A stretch of DNA of 64,000 nt from Halapricum desulfuricans (GCF_017094525.1 NZ_CP064788.1:1287030-1351029); one strand, 5' to 3'; counted from the first letter of the stretch, positions 1 through 8,606 are shown. Numbers and translations are program-made. Notes: generated by a model from the sequence alone, not told the origin.

Positions 1-136
1 GCAGCGGGCGGTTTCCGGGAAAATCGCGCCGTTCGGTCCGAGTGACTGCCATCGCGCCGAACGTCCCGTCACGAACGACGGCAAAGTTACACACTATTGA
101 TGTGTTTATCCGGGAGGCGGCCATACGGGAGAGCGT

Positions 137-1027
137 ATGACAGAACACGGCGTCGACGCGCTCGTGACGGCGGACTGGGTCGAAGATCACCTCGAGGAGT
201 TCCAGGCGGACGATCCGGAGTATCGGCTCGTCGAGATCAACAACCCGACGGTCACTGCGGACTCGGAGTACACGCCGTACGAAGACGGGCATATCCCGGG
301 CGCGACCTTCTTCCACTGGGAAGAGGACCTCAGCGATCCGGTGGCGCGGGACATCTTGGACAAGGGGTCTTTCGAGACGCTGAACGGCGAGGCGGGGATC
401 ACCGAGGACTCGACAGTCGTCCTCTACGGCGGCGGGCGGGTCCCGAACTGGTTCGCGCTGTTCGGCTACTGGGAGTACAAGTACTTCGGCCACGAGGACG
501 TTCGCGTCCTCGACGGCGGGAAGACCTACTGGGTCGAGAACGACTACCCGCTGACGACGGGGGTTCCGGAGTTCACACCCCAGGAGTACAACGCGCGGGG
601 GCCGTTCGAGAACATCCGGGCGTACAAGTCCGACGTCGAGCAGGCGATCGACTCCGGCGTGCCGCTGGTCGACGTTCGCTCGCCGGAGGAGTTCACCGGT
701 GAAGTCATCGCCCCCGAAGGACTGCAGGAGACCGCCCAGCGCGGCGGTCACATCCCCGGCGCGAGGAACGTTCCGACGACCTCGGTCCTGAACGACGACG
801 GGACGTTCAAGAGTCCCGACGAGCTGCGGGCCCTGTACGAGGAAGTCGGGATCGGGGAGGATCAGTCGGTCATCACCTACTGCAGAGTCGGCGAACGCTC
901 CTCGATCGAGTGGTACGTCCTGCACGAGCTGCTGGGCTTCGACGACGTCGAGAACTACGACGGCTCCTGGACCGAGTGGGGCAACACCATCCGCGCCCCG
1001 ATCGAGACGGGCGAGAGCAAGCAGTAG
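137..1027 (+). CDS. tssA: Tandem-rhodanese thiosulfate sulfurtransferase
   Basis: A 296-residue protein made of two rhodanese domains, the usual length for thiosulfate/3-mercaptopyruvate sulfurtransferases, which move sulfane sulfur to cyanide or another thiol acceptor in the cytoplasm. The C-terminal domain carries the active-site loop CRVGERSS (about residue 250) with the catalytic cysteine. The N-terminal domain has YGGGRVPNW at the equivalent place, with no cysteine, so it is the usual inactive half. Rhodanese signatures HIPGA (N-half) and GGHIPGARN (C-half) are visible. It starts at ATG 137. It stands alone, followed by an unrelated membrane HTH gene. The family call is firm; the exact sulfur acceptor is not known from sequence. 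Confidence 0.93.
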   Translation: MTEHGVDALVTADWVEDHLEEFQADDPEYRLVEINNPTVTADSEYTPYEDGHIPGATFFHWEEDLSDPVARDILDKGSFETLNGEAGITEDSTVVLYGGGRVPNWFALFGYWEYKYFGHEDVRVLDGGKTYWVENDYPLTTGVPEFTPQEYNARGPFENIRAYKSDVEQAIDSGVPLVDVRSPEEFTGEVIAPEGLQETAQRGGHIPGARNVPTTSVLNDDGTFKSPDELRALYEEVGIGEDQSVITYCRVGERSSIEWYVLHELLGFDDVENYDGSWTEWGNTIRAPIETGESKQ

Positions 1028-1167
1028 TCGTACCGTCGACACCCGACGTTTTCCCGGAGCGGATCGACGGACTCGACGGACCTGATCGACCACGCCGGCC
1101 ATTGTTTCGCCCGATCGGGCCTCGCCAGGCCGACAGCGTTAGAAGTGCCAGTCGTGTAGCACCCATT

Positions 1168-1872
1168 ATGGATCAGCAGACGTCGGACAGGATCGTCGCG
1201 GTCGCAGTCGCGACCGTGCTTGTCGGCGGTGGCGTGCTCACCTGGCAGGCGATCCAGCAACGGCAGACGAGCCACGGGATGATGGGCTCGATGATGGACG
1301 GATCGAGCTCGATGGGCGGCACCGATCCGATCGTCTACGCTGTCGGGACGGTTCTCGCGGTTGCGCTGTTGGTCGGGTTCTACGCGATCGTGCGCAGTGC
1401 GGCCGGCCAAGCGAGCGACGCTTCCGTCGCCGGAACGCGGACGGACGTGACCGGACGACCGTCTGCCGGCATCGGGGAGTCGACGGCGGTCGAAAACGCC
1501 ACAAGCGAGACAGGAGACGCGACACGCGCGCCCGACTCGGAGGGCGAGTCAGACGGGACGGCACAGCAGACGATCGGGGCCCGGTCGGAACAGGACGGCC
1601 CCGACGATGGACCGACGGACGGCGACGGCACACCGACCAGCCGGGTGCTGGAGCTGCTGCCCGACGACGAGCGCCGGATCCTCGAGCCGGTCGTCGAGTC
1701 GCCGGGGATCACCCAGATCGCGCTCCGGGACCGATCGAACTTCTCGAAGAGCAAGGTGAGCCAGACCGTCTCCGAACTCGAAAAGCGCGGCCTGCTCTAC
1801 CGGGAGAAGCAGGGCCGAACCTATCGGGTCTATCCGGGCGACGACCTCGCGGATCGGCACGAGGACTCATAA
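1168..1872 (+). CDS. Membrane-anchored winged-HTH protein with Met-rich loop
   Basis: A 234-residue protein starting at ATG 1168 (MDQQTSDR). An open frame runs further upstream, but that part has no haloarchaeal coding character and overlaps the preceding gene. One hydrophobic segment lies at residues 8-25, then a Met/Gly/Ser-rich loop (HGMMGSMMDGSSSMGG) and a second membrane segment near residues 52-72. A long acidic linker follows, then a C-terminal MarR-like winged helix (about residues 160-230, ending LEKRGLLYREKQGRTYRVYP). Haloarchaea have many such membrane-anchored HTH regulators. The Met-rich loop on the outer side could bind copper or silver, which is my inference. The next two genes encode small His- or Met/Gly-containing envelope proteins, so they may share a function. 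Confidence 0.8.
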   Translation: MDQQTSDRIVAVAVATVLVGGGVLTWQAIQQRQTSHGMMGSMMDGSSSMGGTDPIVYAVGTVLAVALLVGFYAIVRSAAGQASDASVAGTRTDVTGRPSAGIGESTAVENATSETGDATRAPDSEGESDGTAQQTIGARSEQDGPDDGPTDGDGTPTSRVLELLPDDERRILEPVVESPGITQIALRDRSNFSKSKVSQTVSELEKRGLLYREKQGRTYRVYPGDDLADRHEDS

Positions 1873-1950
1873 TGACCGTTGGAAGTCCCTTCCGGATCGA
1901 CCGCATGAAGCCGTGCGGTCGCACCGGGAAATCGGTACAACGGTCACGAT
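1872..1950. repeat. Dispersed ~80-bp palindrome, copy 1 (inverted orientation)
   Basis: An imperfect palindrome that begins at the stop codon of the membrane HTH gene. Outer arms are TGACCGTTG and ACAACGGTCA; inner arms are GACCGCA and TGCGGTC. Its reverse complement matches the copies at 6715-6793 and 12101-12182 over nearly the full length. It may serve as a 3' hairpin or terminator for the upstream gene, or be a short mobile repeat. Confidence 0.75.
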
Positions 1951-2096
1951 CGCGCGAAAACTGCCGCCACGAACGATCCTGCGCCTCAAAAACGCTCTTA
2001 TCGTCGTATAAACGTTCTCAGACGATTTGAGACGTTCGTTTAGACCCACGGGCATAACCAGGGAACTCCCGTAGGAAGGGGTGAGGAGATCACACG

Positions 2097-2570
2097 ATGA
2101 CAGATCGAACCGATCGCTGGCTACTCCTGGTGATCGCACTGATCGGCGTTGCACTGCTCGTTCCGGCTGTCAGTGCACACGGGACGAACCAGAGCGACTG
2201 GACGGACTGGATGCAAACGACCTGGGGCGGCGACGCTCCGGACGACCTCGGCCCCCATGCGCAGGCGCGCGGTCACGGACCACACGGCGGCCACTACGGT
2301 CCGGGCTACGGACCGGCTGATGGCGAATACGCGAACGAGAGCCAGTACGGCCCGCACGTGCATCGCCACGGGCCACACGTACAGGGACAGTATCACGGAG
2401 CCGACGCGAACGGCACGTACTATCCGGGCCCACCGACCGAGAACGACACGTACGACACCGGGAACAGCACGTACTACACGAGTGATCGCCACGCGAACGA
2501 TACCACGTACCGCGGTGCGGGGACAGATGGCGAACGGCGCTACCGCGGCGGTCCGGGGGGATGCCATTGA
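2097..2570 (+). CDS. Small secreted His/Gly/Tyr-rich protein
   Basis: A 157-residue protein starting at ATG 2097, just after a short AT-rich stretch. Residues 1-24 form a Sec-type signal peptide (WLLLVIALIGVALLVPAVSA-H). The mature part is very rich in His, Gly, Tyr and Pro, with repeats such as HGPHGGHYGPGYGP, HVHRHGPHV and four or more N-glycosylation sequons (NGT, NDT, NST, NDT). I do not recognise a family. The histidine spacing suggests divalent metal binding at the cell surface, which is inference. Its 3' end overlaps the start of the SHOCT gene by 10 bases, so the two are probably one transcript. Confidence 0.7.
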   Translation: MTDRTDRWLLLVIALIGVALLVPAVSAHGTNQSDWTDWMQTTWGGDAPDDLGPHAQARGHGPHGGHYGPGYGPADGEYANESQYGPHVHRHGPHVQGQYHGADANGTYYPGPPTENDTYDTGNSTYYTSDRHANDTTYRGAGTDGERRYRGGPGGCH

Positions 2571-2920
2571 CTGATGTCCCTCCCCGCTCGCGGGTCAGTC
2601 GGTGGGTCGGCGTCGCCGTCGGCACCGTCGCGGTACTGACGGCGCTGACGCTCCCGGCCACCGCCCAGCATGGTTCCGGAGCGATGGGCGGCGGTGGCGT
2701 CGGCTGGTTCGGACTCGGGCCGCTGCTGTGGATCGTGGTCGTCGGCGCGATCGTCGCGCTGGTCGCCGGATACGCCCGACCGGACCGCTCGACAGGAGCC
2801 AGGCTCCGCTCCGGACCGGACGACGCGCTCGCTGCTCTCCGCGAACGGTACGCCCGCGGCGAGCTCTCCGACGAGGAGTTCGAACGGCGACGACAGCGTC
2901 TACTCCGCGACGAACAGTGA
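2561..2920 (+). CDS. Membrane protein with C-terminal SHOCT domain
   Basis: A 119-residue protein. It has an N-terminal hydrophobic signal/anchor (residues 17-34), a short Met/Gly loop (HGSGAMGGGG), a second membrane span (about residues 50-67) and a C-terminal SHOCT motif (LRERYARGELSDEEFERR, about residues 92-109). SHOCT is a short helical oligomerisation domain seen at the end of many prokaryotic membrane proteins. The ATG at 2561 lies inside the end of the His-rich gene, which suggests translational coupling. Its biochemical role is unknown; the Met/Gly/His-rich exposed loops in this and the two preceding genes hint at a shared metal-related role. Confidence 0.78.
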   Translation: MPLTDVPPRSRVSRWVGVAVGTVAVLTALTLPATAQHGSGAMGGGGVGWFGLGPLLWIVVVGAIVALVAGYARPDRSTGARLRSGPDDALAALRERYARGELSDEEFERRRQRLLRDEQ

Positions 2921-3049
2921 CGCGTCGACTCGCGAGCACTATCTGATTATCACGGTAATCCCAACGTACCCGAAAGATAGTAGCGATTTAGTGTGCTCGG
3001 CCCGCCTGTGGGAACGAAGAACGATTACCGGGGCAACTCGGATGATACC

Positions 3050-4393
3050 ATGGATCAGGAATACGATATTATCGTCGTCGGCGGGGGCATCAGCGGCGCG
3101 TCGCTGCTGTATACGATCGCGAAGTTCACAGATGTCGAGCGCGTCGCGCTCATAGAGAAGGAGGACGAGATCGCAGCGATCAACTCCCACGTCACGAACA
3201 ACTCCCAGACGCTGCACTTCGGGGACATCGAGACGAACTACACCTTAGAGAAAGCCGAGTCGGTCAAGCGCGGGGCCGAGATGGTCGCGGGCTATCTCGA
3301 GAACCACGACCCCGACGGGGAGATGCATAGCAAGCGCTCGAAGATGGTGCTCGCGGTCGGCGACGACGAGGTCGAGAAGCTCCAGTACCGATACGACGAA
3401 GAGGGGTTCGGCGACCTGTACCCGAAACTCGAGGCGATCGGCCGCGAGCGCATCGCCGAAATCGAGCCGAAGGTCGTCGAGGGGCGCGAGCCGGGGACCG
3501 ACCTGCTCGCGTTGCACACGCCCGACGGCTACACCGTCGATTACGGCGCGATATCGAAGTCGTTCGTCGAACAGGCCCAGGAGGAAGACGGCGTCGACGT
3601 CTACACCGGGACGAAAGTGACCGACATCGACCCGACGATGGACGGGTTCACCGTCGAGACCGACGACGGGACCTACAGTTCCGAGGCCACGGTCGTCGCG
3701 GCCGGATCGCACAGTCTGCAGATCGCCAAGGAGATGGGCTACGGCGAAGACATGGCCCTGCTCCCGGTCGCCGGAAGCTTCTTCCTCGCCGAGGAGGGTC
3801 TGCTGAACGGCAAGGTGTATACCCTCCAGATGAAGCGTCTGCCGTTCGCCGCGGTCCACGGCGACGCCGACGTCCACGATCAGGGGATCACCCGGTTCGG
3901 TCCGACGGCGAAGTTTGTCCCCGGGCTGGAGCGGGGCCGGCTCTCGACGGTCCCGGACTTCCTCGACGTGTTCGGGTTCAGCCCGGCGGCGTTTCTGAGC
4001 TACACGAACATCCTCGCCGATCGGGTGCTGTTCCCGTTCGTGCTCAAGAACCTCTTCTATGACGTGCCGAAGGTCGGCAAGGAGGCGTTCCTGCCGCACG
4101 TCCAGAAGGTCGTCCCGACCGTCGAGGCCGACGACATCGAGCGCGCGAAAGGTTACGGTGGGATCCGTCCACAGATCGTCGACACCAGCGCGAAGTCGCT
4201 TGACATGGGCGAGGCCAAGATCAACGGCCACGGGATCATCTTCAACATCACGCCCTCGCCGGGGGCCTCGACGTGTCTGCAGAACGCGATGAAAGACACG
4301 GACCAGCTCGTTGAGTTCCTCGACGCCGACTACGAGTTCGACCGGGACGGCTTCGAGAGCGAGACGATCGACAACTTCCCGCGAGCGGACTGA
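3050..4393 (+). CDS. mqo: FAD-dependent malate:quinone oxidoreductase-like protein
   Basis: A 447-residue protein. The start is set at ATG 3050 because the Rossmann FAD-binding motif DIIVVGGGISGASL then lies at residues 5-18; the open frame extends 19 codons upstream without such support. The segment NNSQTLHFGDIETNY (about residues 50-64) is characteristic of the Mqo family, membrane-associated flavoproteins that oxidise malate to oxaloacetate and pass electrons to quinone. A second FAD-contact region (ATVVAAGSHS) is near residue 220. Length is slightly short of bacterial Mqo (about 490) but typical of archaeal relatives. A related 2-hydroxyacid oxidase activity is possible. It is monocistronic. 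Confidence 0.82.
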   Translation: MDQEYDIIVVGGGISGASLLYTIAKFTDVERVALIEKEDEIAAINSHVTNNSQTLHFGDIETNYTLEKAESVKRGAEMVAGYLENHDPDGEMHSKRSKMVLAVGDDEVEKLQYRYDEEGFGDLYPKLEAIGRERIAEIEPKVVEGREPGTDLLALHTPDGYTVDYGAISKSFVEQAQEEDGVDVYTGTKVTDIDPTMDGFTVETDDGTYSSEATVVAAGSHSLQIAKEMGYGEDMALLPVAGSFFLAEEGLLNGKVYTLQMKRLPFAAVHGDADVHDQGITRFGPTAKFVPGLERGRLSTVPDFLDVFGFSPAAFLSYTNILADRVLFPFVLKNLFYDVPKVGKEAFLPHVQKVVPTVEADDIERAKGYGGIRPQIVDTSAKSLDMGEAKINGHGIIFNITPSPGASTCLQNAMKDTDQLVEFLDADYEFDRDGFESETIDNFPRAD

Positions 4394-4474
4394 TCAAGCG
4401 AGGCTCGTCAGGGGTGTTCGATCCGCCAGCCGAGACCACACACCTTTTTGCACGCCTGCACGGACAGTAGAGTG

Positions 4475-5467
4475 ATGGGCGAGTGGAGCGACGTCTGCGT
4501 GCTGGTGCCGACGTACAACGAAGCGGCAGCCATCGGTGACGTCGTCGACGGGTTCCGCGAACAGGGGTTCGAACACGTCCTCGTGATGGACGGCGGCTCG
4601 TCCGACAGGACTCGCGAAATCGCTCGCGAACACGGTGCCGAGGTTCGCCAGCAGACCGGTTCGGGCAAGGGACAGGCGGTCAGAGAGGCGATCGCACTGA
4701 TCAAGCAGCCGTACGTGCTGCTCGTCGACGGGGACGCGACCTATCGGCCGGAAGACGCGCCGGCGATTCTCGATCCCCTCCTGGACGGCGATGCCGAACA
4801 CGTCATCGGGAATCGATTCGCGGACATGGAACCGGGCGCGATGTCCCGTCTCAACAGAGTCGGCAACCGACTGATCAACTCGGCGTTCCGGTTCGTCCAC
4901 GGCCGGGACTTCGCCGACATTCTCAGCGGATATCGGGCGTTTACCACCGAATCTGTCAGGCGGTTCGCGCTGACGGCTGACGGGTTCGGTATCGAGACCG
5001 AGATGGCCGTCGAGTGTGTCAAACACGGCGTCCCGACGGAGGTCGTCCCCATAACCTACCAGTCCCGGCCGGACGCGGCCGACACGAACCTCAATCCCTT
5101 CCGTGACGGCGCTGTGATCCTGCTGACACTCTATCGGATGGCGAAGACGAACAATCCGCTGTTCTACTTCGGGAGTATCGGCAGTCTGTCGGTACTCGCC
5201 GGGATCGTTCTCGGTGCTTACGTCGCCGTCGAGTGGTTCACTCGCAACATATCACACGAGGTCATCGCTATCCTTGCGACGCTCGCGATCATCTTCGGCG
5301 TGCAACTGCTGATATTCGGCGTGCTGTCGGACATGATCGTGACGCTCCACCGCGAGCAGCTCCATTTCATCGAACGGGTGGCCAGCGAGGGTCGCCACAC
5401 CGCGATCGAGGGAGACGACGCCGGAGATGGCAATGCAGGTCAGAACGGAACGAGCGAGCGCAGCTGA
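4475..5467 (+). CDS. aglJ: Dolichol-phosphate glycosyltransferase of the N-glycosylation pathway (AglJ)
   Basis: A 330-residue GT2-family enzyme from ATG 4475 (MGEWSD). The N-terminal GT-A fold shows VLVPTYNEAAAIGDV, the nucleotide-binding MDGGSSDRT and the metal-binding VDGDATY (a DxD). HGRDFADILSGYRAF and the signature KTNNPLFYFGS are closely shared with haloarchaeal AglJ, which loads the first hexose onto dolichol phosphate for S-layer N-glycosylation at the inner face of the membrane. Two C-terminal membrane helices (about residues 235-290) anchor it. The window also encodes several secreted proteins dense in NxT/S sequons, which would be substrates. The 3' end overlaps the convergent DUF5789 gene by 28 bases. 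Confidence 0.88.
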   Translation: MGEWSDVCVLVPTYNEAAAIGDVVDGFREQGFEHVLVMDGGSSDRTREIAREHGAEVRQQTGSGKGQAVREAIALIKQPYVLLVDGDATYRPEDAPAILDPLLDGDAEHVIGNRFADMEPGAMSRLNRVGNRLINSAFRFVHGRDFADILSGYRAFTTESVRRFALTADGFGIETEMAVECVKHGVPTEVVPITYQSRPDAADTNLNPFRDGAVILLTLYRMAKTNNPLFYFGSIGSLSVLAGIVLGAYVAVEWFTRNISHEVIAILATLAIIFGVQLLIFGVLSDMIVTLHREQLHFIERVASEGRHTAIEGDDAGDGNAGQNGTSERS

Positions 5468-5766
5468 CTGAGCAGTCCCTTCGGCGAATTTCGGTGATCT
5501 TCGAAGACTGGATACAGTTCGTCGAGCAGTTCCTGTTTGGTCTCGAAACGGTCGCGATCGACCGCTTCGAGGACGTCCGCGAGTTCGACTGTGCGGCCCG
5601 CGGCGTCGTACGGAACCGATCGGTGGCCCAGTTCCGAGGCGACAGTCTCCCGGTCGGTCGGGAACGAAAGGCCGGCGTCCGAGAGCATTCCATCGAGTGC
5701 AACGATCCCGAACTCGACCGACTCCGGTTCGTCCAGATCGTCGTTCGCAGGTGGCCGTACTCCCAT
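5440..5766 (-). CDS. DUF5789 family small protein
   Basis: A 108-residue acidic protein resembling the haloarchaeal DUF5789 family (about 100 residues, unknown function). Recognisable pieces are FPTDRETVASELGHRSVPYDA and a C-terminal helix ending LLSQLRSLVPF. No membrane segment or metal motif is visible. It is convergent with aglJ and overlaps its last 28 bases. Confidence 0.75.
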   Translation of the reverse strand: MGVRPPANDDLDEPESVEFGIVALDGMLSDAGLSFPTDRETVASELGHRSVPYDAAGRTVELADVLEAVDRDRFETKQELLDELYPVFEDHRNSPKGLLSQLRSLVPF

Positions 5767-5810
5767 CAGACGGGTTCACGGTCCCGAGCGTTGAAAAACC
5801 TCCGCCCCGG

Positions 5811-6152
5811 TCACGCGTCGGGATTGGCGAGCCACTCCTCACCCCACGACTCGATGGCGTCGAACACCGGACACAGCGACTCGCCCTTCTTCGTCAGCCG
5901 ATAATAGGAAGCGATGGGCGCGTCCTCTTCGAGCCGTCGCGTGACGAATCCCTGTTCTTGAAGGTCATCGAGCACCCGCGAGAGCGTCCGCGCGCTCGCG
6001 TCTGTCGCCCGCTTGAGTTCGTTGAACCGACGCTCGCCGTTCTGCAGTTCGTGGAGGACGACCAGTCGCCACTCCGAACCGATCTGTTCGATCGTTCTGA
6101 CGACCGGACACGGGCCAGCCTGTTCGTCCGTGGTAGTGAGTTCCGATGACAT
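5811..6152 (-). CDS. HxlR-family winged-helix transcription regulator
   Basis: A 113-residue HxlR-type regulator. It has the conserved N-terminal CPVVRTIEQIGSEWRLVVLHEL, the recognition helix FNELKRATDASARTLSRVLDDL and the wing ending YYRLTKKG. HxlR proteins are dimeric wHTH regulators that often respond to electrophiles or redox stress. It is divergent from the DoxX gene across 142 bp, the usual arrangement in which the regulator controls a neighbouring DoxX or oxidoreductase gene. The single N-terminal cysteine (residue 14) could be a redox sensor, as in some family members; this is inference. Confidence 0.9.
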   Translation of the reverse strand: MSSELTTTDEQAGPCPVVRTIEQIGSEWRLVVLHELQNGERRFNELKRATDASARTLSRVLDDLQEQGFVTRRLEEDAPIASYYRLTKKGESLCPVFDAIESWGEEWLANPDA

Positions 6153-6294
6153 CGACGCTATCTGGTTACGTCTATGTCCGCGAAGCGATATATGGGTTCG
6201 GATACAAACCAGGTATTGTCGTGAAAGTCACGCTGTCGAACCGACTGCGAGTCGTATCGAACACGGAACAACCGCCAGCCGGGGGGAGGGCCTG
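6153..6294. promoter_or_regulatory. Divergent hxlR/doxX control region with inverted repeats
   Basis: A 142-bp intergenic stretch. TATCTGGTT (6159-6167) is inverted as AACCAGGTA (6207-6215), and ATGTCCG (6174-6180) is loosely inverted as CGGATAC (6199-6205). Between them lies a TATA-like GATATATGGG (6187-6196). On the minus strand this TATA is about 35 bases from the hxlR start, fitting a short-leader or leaderless mRNA. The nested half-sites are candidate HxlR operators. A purine-rich stretch (GGGGGGAGGG) just before ATG 6295 could be the doxX ribosome site. Confidence 0.45.
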
Positions 6295-6714
6295 ATGGTC
6301 TTCGAAGCGGCCGGTGCCGGCGAGGCGTTCCTGCTGGCGCGTGTCCTTTTCGGCCTCGTACTGGCGTTCACCGGAGTCAACCACCTGCTCGATCCGGACG
6401 GGATGATCGCCTACAGCCGGGCCAAAGGGATCCCGGCGGCGGAAGTGCTCGTTCCGGCGACCGGCGTCCAGTTGATCGCCGGCGGAATCGGGATCGCGCT
6501 CGGCGCGTTCCCCGTGGTCGCCGCCGGTGCAGTCGCCGTCTTCCTGCTCGTGGCGACGCCGACGATGCACGACTTCTGGGCGGTCCCCGAGGAGCAACAG
6601 CAGAGCGAGATGACGAGCTTTCTGAAGAACACCGCGCTGCTGGGCGGCGCGCTGGCGTTTCTGGCGCTCGGCGGCGTCGAGTGGCCCTACGCGGTCGGCG
6701 TCGGGCTATTCTGA
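6295..6714 (+). CDS. DoxX family membrane protein
   Basis: A 139-residue protein with four hydrophobic helices, as in the DoxX/DoxD-like family. The typical first helix FLLARVLFGLVLAFTGVNHL is followed by a short loop and helices near residues 50-72, 73-90 and 112-130. The start ATG 6295 follows a strong purine tract. DoxX proteins are quinone-linked or redox-stress-associated membrane subunits of mostly unknown reaction. The HxlR gene reads away from it, a common regulatory pair. The stop codon is followed immediately by palindrome copy 2. Confidence 0.85.
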   Translation: MVFEAAGAGEAFLLARVLFGLVLAFTGVNHLLDPDGMIAYSRAKGIPAAEVLVPATGVQLIAGGIGIALGAFPVVAAGAVAVFLLVATPTMHDFWAVPEEQQQSEMTSFLKNTALLGGALAFLALGGVEWPYAVGVGLF

Positions 6715-6793
6715 GAGTGTTGCTGTAACGATTTACCGGTGTGACTGCACGTCGTCGTGCGGTCGACCCGGAACGGACGTGCAGCAACTATCA
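6715..6793. repeat. Dispersed ~80-bp palindrome, copy 2
   Basis: It starts one base after the DoxX stop codon. Outer arms are GTTGCTG and CAGCAAC; the inner part is GACTGCACG against CGTGCGGTC. It is about three-quarters identical to the copies at 1872-1950 and 12101-12182. The outer arm sequence differs on both sides in a matching way, so pairing is kept. Confidence 0.7.
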
Positions 6794-6869
6794 TAAGAGT
6801 GGCGGTCGTCTCCTCGCCCGTCGTGTCGACACAGGGAATATAAACGGATCGGACACCCACTTTCCGAGT

Positions 6870-8606
6870 ATGTTCGGATGGCTGGGTGAGGCGCCAGTCC
6901 TGCAGGGCGGGATCGACGCCGTGCTGGACGCGCCGCCGTGGCCGACGCAACTCCTGCTGGTCGCGGTCGCCGTCCTCTCGGCGCTGGTCTGCTACCGACT
7001 GGCCGGCCCGGTTCGGGCGCGGACGAACCGGCTTCGCTCCCGACTGCTGCTGGGCGTCCCGTGGGGAACTGTCCTGACGACGCTGTTCCTGCTCGTCGTC
7101 TTCCTGTTCGTCCAGGGAGCCTACAGCGGCGACATCTTCGATCCGCGCCAGCCGGTCACCTACGCGTTCGTGGCCTGGTCCTACGAGTACCCACTCGGCG
7201 TGCTCACGGCGTCGTTCAGCCACGGGAGTTTCTCGCATCTGCTCGGCAACCTCGTCGCACTTGCCGTGTTCGGCTCGATAGCCGAGTACGGATATAGCCA
7301 CTTCCCCACGAAACGTGGCGCTCAGGTCGATTACGCGTCTCGAGCGAGTCCATACGTCCGGCCCCTGCTGTTCGTGGGCGCGATCGCACTTGTCGGGATC
7401 GTCACCTCGGCGCTCGTGCCGGGTCCGGTCATCGGGTTCTCGGGCGTCGTCTACGCGCTGGCCGGGTTCGCGCTCGTCGTGCGACCGCTGACGACGGTCG
7501 TCGGTCTGCTGTTGACCGACGTGGTGCGGGCGCTCTACGACGCCTTCACGAGCCCGGTAGCGACCTACTCGCCGAGTGTCCGTCACGTCGACGTCTGGTT
7601 CGCCGACATCGCCGTGACCGGCCATCTCCTCGGCTTTCTGGTCGGCATGTTGCTCGGGGTCGCGCTGTGGCGACGCCGAAACGAGCGCCCGCGGGCGGCC
7701 CGGATCTGGTTCGCTGCCGTGCTGTTCGGGGTCGTCCAGCAACTGTGGCTTGCGTACCTGCCGCTGGGCAACGGCCGGTACGCGCTCTTTCGCGGCGTTG
7801 GAGTCGCCTTCGTCTTCTTGCTGGCGGCGGCCGTCGTCGTCACAGCGACCCGGCCGTCTCGACCCGCTCTCCCGTGGCCGTCGCGGCTCCCGGCACGACT
7901 CGTCGGTGAGGCCCCGTCTCGCGGGCAGACCGCCGCCGCCCTGCTCGTGACGATCGTCCTCACGCTCTCGCTCGTCGGCGTCGTGACGCACCTCCAGACG
8001 GTCGAACCGACCGAACTGCCGAACGATCCCGTGGAGGTCGAGGACTATCAGGTCGGCTATGCCGAGAACGTCACCAACCAGCTGTACTCCGTCGTCGATA
8101 TCCCCGGACTCGAACAGGCGACGTCGGTCAAATCGAGCGGTGTGATCGTTTACAGCGAGCGACGAAACGTCTGGCAGCTCGCGACCTCGAAATCGGGCCT
8201 CGCGTCCCGCGGGTACGCGAGGGTCACGGTCGGCGGCGTCGGCTGGCGCGAGACGGTCGGCGTCACGCGCACGAGCTGGTCGGTCGTCGGCGGCGACGGG
8301 ACCTACCGCGTGCGGTTGCACCCGCCGGGCGGGCCGGCCAGGCTGGCGTTCGCCTCCGGCCCGGCGACCGCCGAGGCGACGATCGCGAACCGATCGATCA
8401 CGCTGCGGTCGGCCGGGACGGACTTCGAGGTCGTGGTGAACACCGACAACGAAACGCTCGGCATCGGAGGCCTGCCCGAGTCGGGTGCGAACACAACCGT
8501 CGGGGACATCCGGTTCGAGCGCGACGGGAACGACCTCTACGCCAGTTACGACGGCACGCGCGTCCGTGTCGCGAACAAGAAGGTGCCGCCGACGCGACGG
8601 GACTAG
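6870..8606 (+). CDS. Rhomboid-family intramembrane serine protease with extra C-terminal domain
   Basis: A 578-residue membrane protein from ATG 6870 (MFGWLGEAP). It contains the rhomboid elements SFSHGSFSHLLGNLVAL, the serine motif GFSGVVYALAG (GxSG) and a later histidine helix beginning HLLGFLVG, so the Ser-His dyad appears intact. About eight hydrophobic helices occupy residues 15-375. Roughly 200 residues follow a last helix (about 353-373) and form a soluble, probably extracytoplasmic domain I do not recognise. Typical rhomboids are 200-300 residues, so the tail is unusual; similar long forms occur in haloarchaea. The 3' end overlaps the convergent methylase gene by 4 bases. Confidence 0.82.
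   Translation: MFGWLGEAPVLQGGIDAVLDAPPWPTQLLLVAVAVLSALVCYRLAGPVRARTNRLRSRLLLGVPWGTVLTTLFLLVVFLFVQGAYSGDIFDPRQPVTYAFVAWSYEYPLGVLTASFSHGSFSHLLGNLVALAVFGSIAEYGYSHFPTKRGAQVDYASRASPYVRPLLFVGAIALVGIVTSALVPGPVIGFSGVVYALAGFALVVRPLTTVVGLLLTDVVRALYDAFTSPVATYSPSVRHVDVWFADIAVTGHLLGFLVGMLLGVALWRRRNERPRAARIWFAAVLFGVVQQLWLAYLPLGNGRYALFRGVGVAFVFLLAAAVVVTATRPSRPALPWPSRLPARLVGEAPSRGQTAAALLVTIVLTLSLVGVVTHLQTVEPTELPNDPVEVEDYQVGYAENVTNQLYSVVDIPGLEQATSVKSSGVIVYSERRNVWQLATSKSGLASRGYARVTVGGVGWRETVGVTRTSWSVVGGDGTYRVRLHPPGGPARLAFASGPATAEATIANRSITLRSAGTDFEVVVNTDNETLGIGGLPESGANTTVGDIRFERDGNDLYASYDGTRVRVANKKVPPTRRD

Noticed and set aside
1-52. Start of a minus-strand gene at the left window edge (ATG at 52)
   Set aside because: Only 17 codons are visible and they are too few to judge coding character.
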